Counted from the first letter of the stretch, positions 1 to 7,953 are shown. The stretch: DNA of 64,000 nucleotides from Maridesulfovibrio ferrireducens (GCF_016342405.1 NZ_JAEINN010000014.1:1-64000); one strand, 5' to 3'. Numbers and translations are program-made. Notes: generated by a model from the sequence alone, not told the origin.

Positions 1-408
1 ATCGACACCGAGCCTCTACAAGGTGAACCAGGCGGACAGCCAGCTATGGATGTTGAGCCTAATGAGAAGCCGGAAGCAAATCAGGGACAGCCGGAAGCCT
101 CCGCCGAAGACGAGTTCTTTTCACAGGACGATTCACAGCAAAGCAAAGCGGCTTCCACCGAACCGGAAGAATTACTCGCTGTTAATCTCGGAGATCAAGC
201 CGAAGTTTATGTTGATGCAAATGCGGCAGTCCGGAAGCAAATGCTGGTCAAACTCTCCAGCGGCTGGGGTGTCACTCAGTCCGACATGGAACGGTTGACG
301 AGCAAAGGTTACGGACAGTGGACAAAGCAGGATCGCATCAAACTGCTTGAAGCTTATGTCCGAGTAGCAACAGGCGACTCCCCGGCTGACGTTTTCCCGA
401 CAAGCTAA
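1..408 (+). CDS. 3' end of a phage-type protein, possible recombination protein tail (partial)
   Basis: The frame is open from the first base, so this is the C-terminal part (about 135 codons) of a gene that starts left of the window. The visible part is an acidic, Q/E/S-rich linker followed by a compact C-terminal segment with the pattern G-V-T..-D-M-E-R-L, then Q-W-T-K-Q-D, a hydrophobic LLEAYV helix and a short G-D-S-P-A-D-V-F end. Similar tails occur at the C-termini of several phage recombination and replication proteins (RecT-type among them), which is the only hint to function and is an inference. The first internal ATG is at 46, but nothing supports it as the real start. It is the first of a run of same-strand phage-like genes. 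Confidence 0.6.
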   Translation: MDTEPLQGEPGGQPAMDVEPNEKPEANQGQPEASAEDEFFSQDDSQQSKAASTEPEELLAVNLGDQAEVYVDANAAVRKQMLVKLSSGWGVTQSDMERLTSKGYGQWTKQDRIKLLEAYVRVATGDSPADVFPTS

Positions 409-477
409 ACAAATCATCTACTCCTCACTTCACTATATAACGGGGGCGGCTTAGGTCGCCCCAAGGAAAGTCACGAA

Positions 478-1035
478 ATGAAAATCAATATGACTATAGA
501 CCTTGGAGATCTTGGATTTGATGAAGACCTGTCTGTTGAAGAAATCCTTACTGATGAAATTAAAAAATCTCTTGTAAAGGAAGTAGCCAATAAATTCGGA
601 GGAAAAGGGATCAGTGAATTAGTTTTTAAGCTTTCAGAACAGGTCGCAACTCAAGTTGAAAGCAACATGAGAAACAAAGCCGAATCTTTCATGTCCGAAG
701 ACATTGCACTCACAGACAAATGGGGAAAAGCCACCTTTATTGGTTCCACCGAAGATCTCATGCGGCTTAAATTTGATGAAGCTGTTTTATTCCCAGTTAA
801 CGGAAATGGAGTCAGGCTCGAAATGTGTTCTACAGCAGGAGCCGAAACTTGGATTCAGTGGAAGGTTAGAACGAGTGTAGAAGAACTCCTCAAGCATGAA
901 ATTTATAGTGCCAAAGAGATTATTTCCCGAGAGATAAAGGGAGAACTCCAGGACACGTTGGAAAGCTATAAAGACGGACTTCTTAAAAAAGAAGTTACCA
1001 CCGCAGTTGAAAGAATATTGGCCCCATCTAACTAA
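478..1035 (+). CDS. Unrecognised phage-type protein, 185 aa
   Basis: A charged, mostly helical soluble protein of 185 aa that I do not recognise. An AAGGA ribosome site sits 8-12 nt upstream of the ATG. The N-terminal 70 residues are rich in Lys/Glu and in alternating helix pattern resembling the N-terminus of the protein at 5273-5974, so the two may be distant relatives built on the same helical module; this is by eye only. The middle contains a W-I-Q-W segment. No signal peptide or membrane segment is seen. It lies between the partial first gene and a very small basic protein, in the early-type block of the integrated element. Function unknown. Confidence 0.65.
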   Translation: MKINMTIDLGDLGFDEDLSVEEILTDEIKKSLVKEVANKFGGKGISELVFKLSEQVATQVESNMRNKAESFMSEDIALTDKWGKATFIGSTEDLMRLKFDEAVLFPVNGNGVRLEMCSTAGAETWIQWKVRTSVEELLKHEIYSAKEIISREIKGELQDTLESYKDGLLKKEVTTAVERILAPSN

Positions 1036-1038
1036 GTC

Positions 1039-1257
1039 ATGCTTAAACCTGGAACCCGCGTACAGATCAAGCCAACGGCCCGAAGACCAGGCTATTTAGC
1101 ACAGGTTGACCGCCAAGATCCGCGCGGGTTCTGGATAGGATTTAAAATTCACAACGGGCGCATGAATAGAACAAGGCTCTGCATAATTAGACCTAAAAAT
1201 GTAGCAGCCTTATTAACCGAAGCCGGACTCCGGTGTGTATTTGAGGAAGTGTTATGA
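1039..1257 (+). CDS. Small basic phage-type protein, 72 aa
   Basis: A 72-residue basic protein (many Arg and Lys) starting only 3 nt after the previous stop and overlapping the next gene by 4 nt (ATGA), so it is probably translated by coupling; no clear ribosome site precedes it. The pattern V-Q-I-K-P-T-A-R-R-P-G-Y with the following beta-rich stretch resembles small SH3-like or KOW-like barrels, but I cannot assign a family. Its place within a string of overlapping same-strand genes supports that it is real despite its size. Function unknown. Confidence 0.5.
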   Translation: MLKPGTRVQIKPTARRPGYLAQVDRQDPRGFWIGFKIHNGRMNRTRLCIIRPKNVAALLTEAGLRCVFEEVL

Positions 1258-1712
1258 GTAAATCCCCTGAAAAAGTTAGAATACCCGGAACAGGATACGA
1301 AATGGACCGTGATGGTCGCTGCCTTCGTAGAGTTGCATCCCCTGGCTATCCGGTTGGATACCAAAAAACACCGAGAAAAGAAGGCAACCAGTTTTGTTAC
1401 ACTTTCAGCCCTTCAGTATTTGGGAGTGCAAAAAAATTATACATAAAGCTGTTTAAAGAAGAACCTCCAAAGGGGTTTGGAAAGCTCCCGCATTACAATC
1501 AATTATCAAAAGAAGCCGCCGCGAATAACGAGAAACTTCTTACAAGGTTTACCCGTCCAGATAAATCCGAAACAATTGTAGCCCCAAGAATTTACACGAA
1601 CCAACAAAGGCCGATTAAACGCATTTCATGTCTGCATAAAGATGAAGAATACATAGCCGCACTTAACTGTCGCCGTACAGGAATGACCACTAGCCACTGC
1701 CCGTTAGGTTAA
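1254..1712 (+). CDS. Unrecognised phage-type protein, 152 aa
   Basis: Starts with ATG overlapping the previous stop (ATGA) and has GAGGAAG as ribosome site. The N-terminal 45 residues (G-Y-E-M-D-R-D-G-R-C-L-R-R) weakly recall the Y-x-V/I-S-x-x-G-R motif of NUMOD4 modules found in homing endonucleases, but no HNH catalytic motif follows, so I do not assign that function. The protein is basic (Lys/Arg-rich) and carries three Cys and one His in its last 30 residues. No membrane segment. It ends 11 nt before a small membrane protein gene. Function unknown. Confidence 0.55.
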   Translation: MSKSPEKVRIPGTGYEMDRDGRCLRRVASPGYPVGYQKTPRKEGNQFCYTFSPSVFGSAKKLYIKLFKEEPPKGFGKLPHYNQLSKEAAANNEKLLTRFTRPDKSETIVAPRIYTNQQRPIKRISCLHKDEEYIAALNCRRTGMTTSHCPLG

Positions 1713-1723
1713 GGAGAATAACC

Positions 1724-2083
1724 ATGATGTTTAAAGTTGAAAAAGAAGAAGTCACACCAGAACAAAGAACACAAACTTTAAAAACCGCAATATATATCCA
1801 CCTGGCTGCGCTTGTAGTGTTTGTTTTAGGAATTATTTTTAACAACGAAATTGTAACATATCCATTTATCGCAATAGAGTGGGCAGCGTTTTTTGTAGCA
1901 GCAGCCACACTGCCAAAGCCATCAAACGGGCTCTCTGTGGAGGAGAAACGAGCCGCAAGGATAATCGACAGCATTACCTTCATCGTTCTGATTTGTTGCT
2001 CGGCATGGTGGACACTGTTTGCTTTTAGCGGAAGCTGGATTTTTGGCACTCTAAGAGAAAAGAAGGAGGTGGGGAATGTCTAA
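1724..2083 (+). CDS. Small two-to-three-TM membrane protein, 119 aa
   Basis: A 119-aa protein with a charged N-terminus of about 20 residues, then hydrophobic segments at about 23-45, 48-63 and 87-108, so most likely an integral inner-membrane protein. A clean AAGGAG ribosome site lies 7 nt before the ATG. It overlaps the following gene by 8 nt (start 2076). I do not recognise a family; in phage elements such proteins are sometimes superinfection-exclusion or holin-like, but nothing here shows that. Confidence 0.6.
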   Translation: MMFKVEKEEVTPEQRTQTLKTAIYIHLAALVVFVLGIIFNNEIVTYPFIAIEWAAFFVAAATLPKPSNGLSVEEKRAARIIDSITFIVLICCSAWWTLFAFSGSWIFGTLREKKEVGNV

Positions 2084-2792
2084 ATCTAAAATTCACCCAA
2101 TCCCTTTCAACATCGAAATGGTCCGCGCGATCATGGACGGGCGTAAGACTCAGACCCGAAGACTTGTAATGCCCCAGCCAGAATGGGGGGATAGTAACGG
2201 ACTGAGCTGTGCAGGATGGGCATGGCGTTCAAAAAACGAAGAATTGTCTAGTTGGCCTGACATCAACAGATTTAGCAACGCATTGAAAAAATGTGCTCCT
2301 TATCAAGTTGGCGACATTCTCTGGGTGCGGGAACCAGCAAAAGTTGTCCAAGTCAACGATTATGCTCCAGACGGTATGTCCCTTGTTATTAGATATCTCG
2401 CTGACAATGAAATTGCACAGGTAGAAGTTCCGGCAAGAATGTCTGAAATGTGGGAGATAAAGTATCGAGATAAATGGCCTGTTCCCGCATGGGTTGAAAA
2501 GTTCCAAGGTATCCCCAACGGCATATTCAAAGAGGCTTGCCGCACTTGGCGCAAGGTTACGGGTGTTCGTGTTGAGCGGTTGCAGGATATCAGCGGATTA
2601 GACGTTCTTGCCGAAGGCATTAATTCTCTTGTTCATCCAAACGCAAATTATTTTGAAGCAAGCCAGCATGATGCGTTTGAACGGATTTGGGACTCACTCG
2701 CCAAACCCGGAACACAATGGGCTGATGATCCGTGGGTGTGGGTTTATTGTTACGAGCCGTGTGGGATGCCGGAGGGGTTTCTTGATGCTTAA
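2076..2792 (+). CDS. Phage ASCH-like (PUA-like fold) protein, 238 aa
   Basis: Recognised from the characteristic phage pattern: I-P-F-N near residue 8, M-V-R-A-I-M-D-G-R-K-T-Q-T-R-R near 15-29, G-D-I-L-W-V-R-E near 84-91, V-R-V-E-R-L-Q-D-I near 165, F-E-R-I-W-D-S-L near 205 and P-W-V-W-V near 222. This family is annotated in prophages as ASCH-domain or morphogenesis-like protein; the fold is RNA/nucleotide-binding by relationship, the actual job is not established. A strong GGAGG ribosome site precedes the ATG. Start and stop overlap both neighbours, indicating coupled translation with the membrane protein before and the nuclease-like gene after. Confidence 0.75.
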   Translation: MSKSKIHPIPFNIEMVRAIMDGRKTQTRRLVMPQPEWGDSNGLSCAGWAWRSKNEELSSWPDINRFSNALKKCAPYQVGDILWVREPAKVVQVNDYAPDGMSLVIRYLADNEIAQVEVPARMSEMWEIKYRDKWPVPAWVEKFQGIPNGIFKEACRTWRKVTGVRVERLQDISGLDVLAEGINSLVHPNANYFEASQHDAFERIWDSLAKPGTQWADDPWVWVYCYEPCGMPEGFLDA

Positions 2793-3258
2793 CCTAACCC
2801 ACACAGAACTAACCATACGTGCTGAAAAATGGCTGATCAACTCAGTAGGCTGCAACTTCGCTTTCCGCGAACTTGGATCATTCAGTTCTGAAATTCCCGA
2901 TGCTATCGGCTGGCGTGAAGGATGGGTGTCTCACCTTGTTGAATGTAAAACCTCTCGTTCTGACTTCTTGTCTGACAATAAGAAGTGGCATCGCCGGAAC
3001 CCTGATATGGGCATGGGCAGGTATCGCTATATGATGTGTCCCAAAGACATGATCAAGCCTGAAGAAGTGCCGGAAGGTTGGGGACTGCTCTACGTCCTTC
3101 CTAAAACTATCCGCAAAGTGAAAAAGGCTGAGACTCAAAAGAACAACCATAAAGCCGAAATGACCTTGCTTGTTTCCGCTCTGCGCCGTGTTCACCTGCG
3201 CGGGGATCTAGGCAAGATTTATGATTATGGGACGCTTGCGGAGGCAGTAAATGCTTAA
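2785..3258 (+). CDS. Phage PD-(D/E)XK-like nuclease family protein, 157 aa
   Basis: I place the start at ATG 2785, which has GGAGGGG 8 nt upstream and overlaps the ASCH gene stop; the longer reading from 2608 would run deep inside that gene and is unlikely. The protein shows P-D-A-I-G-W near residue 37 and V-E-C-K-T-S-R near 53, spaced like the Asp and Glu-x-Lys of the PD-(D/E)XK nuclease core, followed by a phage-conserved segment (D-F-L-S-D, W-G-L-L-Y-V) and a C-terminal L-L-V-S-A-L-R-R helix. Prophage copies are often mislabelled. DNA cleavage is inferred from the motif, not shown. It sits directly before the DNA methyltransferase and overlaps it by 8 nt, which could pair a nuclease with a modification enzyme or simply reflect packing. 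Confidence 0.7.
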   Translation: MLNLTHTELTIRAEKWLINSVGCNFAFRELGSFSSEIPDAIGWREGWVSHLVECKTSRSDFLSDNKKWHRRNPDMGMGRYRYMMCPKDMIKPEEVPEGWGLLYVLPKTIRKVKKAETQKNNHKAEMTLLVSALRRVHLRGDLGKIYDYGTLAEAVNA

Positions 3259-4951
3259 TCTCCTCCCCTTGTCCGGCTATCACAATACAGCCCCTGAAAT
3301 AATTGTCGACTTGTTCGCGGGTGGTGGCGGAGCCAGTGCCGGAATGTCAATGGCCCTTGGGCGTGATCCGGACGCGGCAATCAATCATAACCCGCTGGCA
3401 GTGGCAATGCACACTGTAAACCATCCCGATACCGTCCATTTCACCGAAGATGTTTGGTCCGTTTCTCCCTCATGGGTGACGATGGGCCGTCCTGTTGGCT
3501 TACTTTGGGCCTCCCCTGATTGCACACATTTCAGCAAAGCCAAAGGCGGCGCGCCTAAACGTGATGATCGTATTCGTTCGTTAGCTTTAGTGCTTGTTGA
3601 CAAATGGATTCCCGAGACTCACCCGCGCACCATCATCATGGAAAACGTGGAAGAGTTTACAACGTGGGGGCCGCTTAACTCCGTAACCAAACAGCCTATA
3701 AAATCTCAAGCTGGTGATACTTTCAGATATTTTATTCGCCGTTTGCGTCGTGCCGGCTATCGAGTCGAATGGAAGGAGTTACGCGCTTGTGACTATGGAG
3801 CCCCGACGATCCGCAAAAGGTTTTTCCTGATTGCCAAGAGAGCAGGTCAGCATATCGTCTGGCCTGAACCGACTCACGGCGATCCTAATAGCGCGGCTGT
3901 AAAATCCGGCAAACTTAAGCCTTGGAAAACGGCGGCGGATTGTATTGATTTCTCTTTGCCCTGCCCGTCAATTTTTGAGTCGAGCGCGGAGATTAAAGAT
4001 AAGTACGGAATACAAGCAAGACGACCTCTTGCTGATAACACACTGCGCCGAATTGCAAAAGGCATTCAGAAATATGTATTCGATGCCGCTGATCCGTTCT
4101 TACTCACTTACTATGGACCAAAGACAGAAAACGATTTCAGAGGGCAGAATATTAATGAACCTCTCAGAACTCAGACCACTGAGAATAGGCACGCCTTGAT
4201 TCAGCCGTTTCTTACTGAACATGCAAACGCATCGAGTCAACGGAACTTTGCGGCGGATTCTCCGCTGCGGACTCAGTGCGCGCAGGTCAAAGGTGGTCAT
4301 TTTGCGCTGGTGTCTGCTTTCCTTGCAAAGCATTTCACCGGAGTTGTCGGCGCGCCCTTGGATGCTCCAGCCCCTACAGTTACAACTCGTGACCACAATT
4401 CGCTTGTGACAGCACATATTGAACGGTCTTTCAGTTGTTCAAGAGGTAATTCCGTTACGGCTCCGCTCGGTACAGTGACAGCCAATGGTGGTGGCAAATG
4501 CGCCCTTGTTGCTTCAAATCTCGTAAAAATGCGGGGAAAGAATATCGGCAGTGCCGTTGATACCCCGTTGCATACCGTTTCCGCTGGCGGGTTACATCAT
4601 GCCGAAGTTCGCGCCTTTCTCTGTAAATATTACGGTCAGGGAGTCGGACAAGATTTAAGAAAGCCGATTCATACGGTCACAAGTAAAGAACATTTCGGAC
4701 TGATCACGATTGCCGGACAAGATTACACAATAGCCGACATAGGAATGCGGATGCTTACGCCTCTTGAACTATTCAGGGCGCAAGGCTTCCCGGGCAGCTA
4801 CATAATTGATCGCACTCCAGACGACAAGAAATTAACAAAAACCGACCAAGTGCGAATGTGCGGAAACTCAGTCTGCCCACCAATGGCGGCGGCTCTTGTT
4901 GCGGCTAATTGTGCGGATATGGTTCGGGTTGCGGAGGTGGTTAATGGGTAA
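3251..4951 (+). CDS. DNA cytosine-5 methyltransferase, phage type, 566 aa
   Basis: Methylates C5 of cytosine in a DNA target using S-adenosylmethionine. Motif I (D-L-F-A-G-G-G-G) is at residues 20-27; motif IV is S-P-D-C with the candidate catalytic Cys91; motif VI (E-N-V) is at 131-133; motif VIII (R-K-R-F-F-L-I) near 190; motifs IX/X near the C-terminus (R-M-L-T-P-L-E-L-F-R-A-Q-G-F-P and C-G-N-S-V). The catalytic motif is PDC rather than the common PPC/PCQ. Between about residues 285 and 500 there are five imperfect tandem units with the core P-L-x-T-V-T followed by H-x-L-V, in the position of the target recognition domain. No cognate restriction enzyme is obvious apart from the preceding nuclease-like gene; likely protects the element's DNA. 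Confidence 0.88.
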   Translation: MLNLLPLSGYHNTAPEIIVDLFAGGGGASAGMSMALGRDPDAAINHNPLAVAMHTVNHPDTVHFTEDVWSVSPSWVTMGRPVGLLWASPDCTHFSKAKGGAPKRDDRIRSLALVLVDKWIPETHPRTIIMENVEEFTTWGPLNSVTKQPIKSQAGDTFRYFIRRLRRAGYRVEWKELRACDYGAPTIRKRFFLIAKRAGQHIVWPEPTHGDPNSAAVKSGKLKPWKTAADCIDFSLPCPSIFESSAEIKDKYGIQARRPLADNTLRRIAKGIQKYVFDAADPFLLTYYGPKTENDFRGQNINEPLRTQTTENRHALIQPFLTEHANASSQRNFAADSPLRTQCAQVKGGHFALVSAFLAKHFTGVVGAPLDAPAPTVTTRDHNSLVTAHIERSFSCSRGNSVTAPLGTVTANGGGKCALVASNLVKMRGKNIGSAVDTPLHTVSAGGLHHAEVRAFLCKYYGQGVGQDLRKPIHTVTSKEHFGLITIAGQDYTIADIGMRMLTPLELFRAQGFPGSYIIDRTPDDKKLTKTDQVRMCGNSVCPPMAAALVAANCADMVRVAEVVNG

Positions 4952-5276
4952 CGCCCACCTCCACCGCCAATTAATCAAACTAGGTGACATGATGGGCGAC
5001 GGACTGCACCACGAGCCGGGCGGAAAGTGGATTGAGCGGGAATACCGGAAGATTTTAAAAGCTCTCGGTATTTTGCCCAAAACCAAAAGGCGCAACAATT
5101 CGAAAAAGATAAACGAATTGATGGTTGAGCGCACTGCGGCAGTCAAATGTCAATGCGGCGGAGAGTTAAAGCAAACTCGTTCCGGCTCTATGATCGGAGC
5201 GTGTGCGGAATGCGGGAATAAATACAAACTTTTGATTAGTAAACGTAAGAGTAAAACCAAGGGGACATTAAAATGA
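4944..5276 (+). CDS. Phage-type zinc-ribbon protein, 110 aa
   Basis: Start taken at ATG 4944 because GGAGGTGG lies just upstream and the start overlaps the methyltransferase stop; the upstream in-frame codon at 4896 has no such site. The first half carries a phage-conserved segment (L-I-K-L-G-D-M-M-G-D-G-L-H followed by G-K-W-I-x-R-E-Y). The C-terminal half has C-x-C then 14 residues then C-x2-C, a plausible zinc ribbon, followed by a Lys/Arg-rich tail. DNA or RNA binding is inferred. Overlaps the next gene by 4 nt (ATGA). Confidence 0.65.
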   Translation: MGNAHLHRQLIKLGDMMGDGLHHEPGGKWIEREYRKILKALGILPKTKRRNNSKKINELMVERTAAVKCQCGGELKQTRSGSMIGACAECGNKYKLLISKRKSKTKGTLK

Positions 5277-5974
5277 AAGAGCTTCAAGCTGTTATCAACG
5301 ACAAAGTCAAAGCCATGATTTCTGATGGAACAATCGAAAAAACAATTGAAACCAGCGTTGAAAAGGCCGTCACTTCTGCTCTGGAAAGCCAGTTCGAATT
5401 TTATGGCTCCATCACTAAGCAGATTAAAGAGGCTATAGAAAACGGGCTTCGCATAAACACGAAAGACCTTCCTTTTGACTCATACAACGAGCAAATGCTT
5501 TCAGCCATAAAGGTCAAACTCGGTAACATGTTTCACGGTCAGGCATATGAGCATTTTTTGGGTCAAATTGACGACTTGCTGAAACCAGCTCCAACGGAAC
5601 TTCCTCTTGACGATCTTCTCAAAGACATAGCCGCAATGTGGAAAACAGATGAACCGTGGAACGCTGACGATCTTGACGAATATATGACCGTGGAAATTAA
5701 ACAGTGGGAACACTCAAGCCGCCTCGACGAAGACTGGACTATAAAGCTGTGGAAGAAAGAAAAAAGTTTTGTAGGTTCAGCTAGTGAAGATGTAAGATTA
5801 TTCATACTTGGCAACAAAATACGCATCAGCTCAAACCACTGTTACAACCCCACCCGTTTCGACCCCGCAGAAGCGTATATTTTCAAACTCTACGCCGCCG
5901 GAACCACTATCACCGGCATAGCTGATTGTGATCCTGATGAGCTGGATCTTATCCTTAAAGACGAAGAATTTTAA
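5273..5974 (+). CDS. Unrecognised acidic phage-type protein, 233 aa
   Basis: A soluble acidic protein. The first 110 residues are helical and charged; the second half is mixed and contains W-K-T-D-E-P-W-N-A-D-D-L-D-E-Y and several beta-like segments ending in Y-I-F-K-L-Y-A-A-G-T. I recall similar proteins in prophages of delta-proteobacteria and other phages, always of unknown role, but cannot name a family. The ribosome site is AAGGGG. Start overlaps the zinc-ribbon gene by 4 nt. A short GC-rich intergenic segment follows before the next gene at 6004. Confidence 0.6.
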   Translation: MKELQAVINDKVKAMISDGTIEKTIETSVEKAVTSALESQFEFYGSITKQIKEAIENGLRINTKDLPFDSYNEQMLSAIKVKLGNMFHGQAYEHFLGQIDDLLKPAPTELPLDDLLKDIAAMWKTDEPWNADDLDEYMTVEIKQWEHSSRLDEDWTIKLWKKEKSFVGSASEDVRLFILGNKIRISSNHCYNPTRFDPAEAYIFKLYAAGTTITGIADCDPDELDLILKDEEF

Positions 5975-6003
5975 TTCCGCTGCGGCGGTGGGAGAATAAA
6001 ATC

Positions 6004-6366
6004 ATGAACTACATACCAAACCTAATGGATATAAACTTTTCAGTCCCGGCCCAACCTCTAAAAATTTTCAAGGGCTGGAAAGAGAAAACTTCTATCACTG
6101 CTCATGCAGCATGCTTCATTCATAAATCTGGACTAATTGTCTTTTCATCCGTTGACGACCTTCAGGACGGTGAAGGAAATGAATCTAAGTGGGTTCACTT
6201 GTCTTGTAGCCGCAAGGATCGCTTGCCCACATGGGACGATCTAAAAGGCGTGAAAAAAATGTTTCTCGGTGATGAGAAGGAAGCTTTACAAGTTTTCCCA
6301 AAGACTGAGGACTACGTGAATTTGCATCCATTTTGCTTGCATTTATGGGCACAGGAGCAGGAATAA
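6004..6366 (+). CDS. Unrecognised small soluble protein, 120 aa
   Basis: A 120-aa protein without membrane segments; ribosome site GGGAG 9 nt upstream. It contains an A-C-F-I-H-K-S-G-L-I-V-F-S-S-V-D-D-L stretch with alternating hydrophobics typical of a beta sheet and a W-V-H-L-S-C-S-R segment. The final adenosine of its stop codon is the first base of the next start (TAATG), so the two are translationally coupled. No family recognised. Confidence 0.5.
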   Translation: MNYIPNLMDINFSVPAQPLKIFKGWKEKTSITAHAACFIHKSGLIVFSSVDDLQDGEGNESKWVHLSCSRKDRLPTWDDLKGVKKMFLGDEKEALQVFPKTEDYVNLHPFCLHLWAQEQE

Positions 6367-6533
6367 TGCTATTCTGCCTAACCCTAGTCTTCGCATTAGT
6401 CGGCATCGAGTGCTTTGTTCAAGCAACGATGTTAAATTCAAAAAACTTTGCGAGGTTCGGAACCGTTTTAGTTTTCTTGGCGGCTGTGTTTCTTGGGATT
6501 AGTTTTTTAATGGAGAAAGCTGGATTATGCTGA
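6366..6533 (+). CDS. Small two-TM membrane protein, 55 aa
   Basis: I start it at ATG 6366, overlapping the previous stop, with AGGAG and AGGA about 7-13 nt upstream; a longer in-frame version from 6333 would lie inside the previous gene. The 55 residues form two hydrophobic helices (about 2-20 and 30-48) separated by a short polar N-S-K-N-F-A-R loop. It overlaps the downstream HTH gene by 7 nt. Function unknown. Confidence 0.5.
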   Translation: MLFCLTLVFALVGIECFVQATMLNSKNFARFGTVLVFLAAVFLGISFLMEKAGLC

Positions 6534-6802
6534 TGACAATAACTGAAGTGGCGGATCTTCTCAGGACTACCCCCGGAGCTGCCCGGACTACTCTGGATAA
6601 TTTAAAGCTCTGCCCTGTCAACTTAGGACAGGGCAGAGGAAAAGGGCTGCGGTGGTATCGCTCTGAAATACTTACAGCTTTAGACGACTCACGTAAAAGC
6701 ACAACTCCCAAAAAAAGACCACCTAAAACGACTTCTCCTTTTTCCGGTAAAAGTATGTCTCAATTAATGGAGGAATTGACAAGCCCTCAGATGTCACAGT
6801 AG
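6527..6802 (+). CDS. Small helix-turn-helix protein, excisionase-like, 91 aa
   Basis: Residues 3-55 (M-T-I-T-E-V-A-D-L-L onward, then G-A-A-R-T-T-L, then R-W-Y-R-S-E-I) follow the winged HTH pattern of MerR/excisionase-like DNA-binding proteins. The remainder is a Lys/Pro/Ser-rich tail. Directly upstream of the integrase by 9 nt on the same strand, so a role as recombination directionality factor or as regulator of integrase expression is a reasonable inference. ATG 6533 is an alternative start two codons in. Confidence 0.6.
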   Translation: MLMTITEVADLLRTTPGAARTTLDNLKLCPVNLGQGRGKGLRWYRSEILTALDDSRKSTTPKKRPPKTTSPFSGKSMSQLMEELTSPQMSQ

Positions 6803-6811
6803 TTAGTAATA

Positions 6812-7924
6812 ATGGCTATCAAGAAATTACAAAACAGGGCAAAACCATACCGCGTATACTGGCGAAATCCGTATTCAAAAAAAATTGAAACTACGCATTT
6901 TGAAACATCCAGAGAAGCAGAAGAACACGATAGCAAAGTAAAACATTGGCTCAAGTTTGAGCCGCAAAGATTCGCACCAGCAGAAGAATTGCCCGCCTCA
7001 GAAATAACCGTTGAATACATAGTATGGGCTTACCTGCAAGATCGGCAGTTAAAGCCTAAATCCCTGCGTGACACTATTTATCATCTGAAAAAAGTCCTGC
7101 CAGCAATTGGACACGTCTATATTTCTCAATTAGCAAAATCACATATGCGTGACCTGGTTAAATACCTCCGAGATCACGGATTAAAACCTAATGGTATTAA
7201 CCGTAAAGTCAGCATCATTAAAGCCGCCCTAAACTGGGCCGAGAATGAAGAACTCATTGAGTTGAACCCGGTCAGAAATTTTTCATGTCCCAGAGGAACA
7301 GACGATCAAGTTCCGCCTCCGACACCTCACGAACTCAAAACAATTTTACAGGTAGCCCCTCATCACCTTCAACGAGTAATTATTCTGGGCTTGGCCTTCG
7401 GGGTGCGTGTTGGGGAGTCTGAGCTATTCAAGCTCACATGGGACGATGTTGATTTTCACACATGGAATTTGCGAGTGTGGAGTGCTGAAAAAAATAAAAA
7501 CGCCCAATGGCGAGAGTTGCACATAAAAGAGTCTCTCCGCGCACTACTCAAGGATTGGCGTGAGCAGGATCGGGAAATTGGAACCCTTCATCTTATCAAC
7601 TGGAAGGGCAAGCCTGTCACCACGATTAAAAGATCGTGGAAAACAGCCCTAAAAGCTGCTGGAATAACCCGCCGTATTCGCCCTTATGATCTGCGCCATG
7701 CTCATGCAACTGAAGCGCTTGCAAACGGAGCCGACATAAAAGCTCTTGCTGAAAATATGGGACACACAGACACATCAATGATCCACAAACACTATCAGCA
7801 TGTGCTTATTAAACAGCGTAACGCCGCGTTAGAATCAGTTCCCGATTTGGTAATACTATCCGGTAATACAAAGGAAGGGGTTTTGGGGGATTTTAGTATT
7901 ACCACGGAAGATAAAATTCAATAA
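6812..7924 (+). CDS. int: Tyrosine recombinase / phage integrase, 370 aa
   Basis: Catalyses site-specific integration and excision. The N-terminus (about 1-60) is an Arm-type DNA-binding segment, 65-160 a SAM-like core-binding domain, 170-340 the catalytic domain. Catalytic residues visible: Arg199 (in G-V-R-V-G-E), Arg295 (in Y-D-L-R-H), His318 (in M-G-H-T) and nucleophile Tyr328; the position usually held by His two residues before L-R is Tyr292. The gene ends 29 nt before a 45-nt tRNA-Pro 3' end at 7954-7998, which is the expected attachment site. Its preference for tRNA-Pro is inferred from that placement. Confidence 0.92.
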   Translation: MAIKKLQNRAKPYRVYWRNPYSKKIETTHFETSREAEEHDSKVKHWLKFEPQRFAPAEELPASEITVEYIVWAYLQDRQLKPKSLRDTIYHLKKVLPAIGHVYISQLAKSHMRDLVKYLRDHGLKPNGINRKVSIIKAALNWAENEELIELNPVRNFSCPRGTDDQVPPPTPHELKTILQVAPHHLQRVIILGLAFGVRVGESELFKLTWDDVDFHTWNLRVWSAEKNKNAQWRELHIKESLRALLKDWREQDREIGTLHLINWKGKPVTTIKRSWKTALKAAGITRRIRPYDLRHAHATEALANGADIKALAENMGHTDTSMIHKHYQHVLIKQRNAALESVPDLVILSGNTKEGVLGDFSITTEDKIQ

Positions 7925-7953
7925 TTACAACATATAATAATAAGACCGCCGCC

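Noticed and set aside
23-298. Plus-strand frame of 91 codons at the left edge
   Set aside because: Overlaps the open 1-408 frame in another phase; composition (Arg/Ser/Pro-rich, no ribosome site) fits an out-of-phase shadow.
2608-2784. Longer N-terminus of the nuclease-like gene
   Set aside because: Lies wholly within the ASCH gene; ATG 2785 has the ribosome site and homologue-like start.
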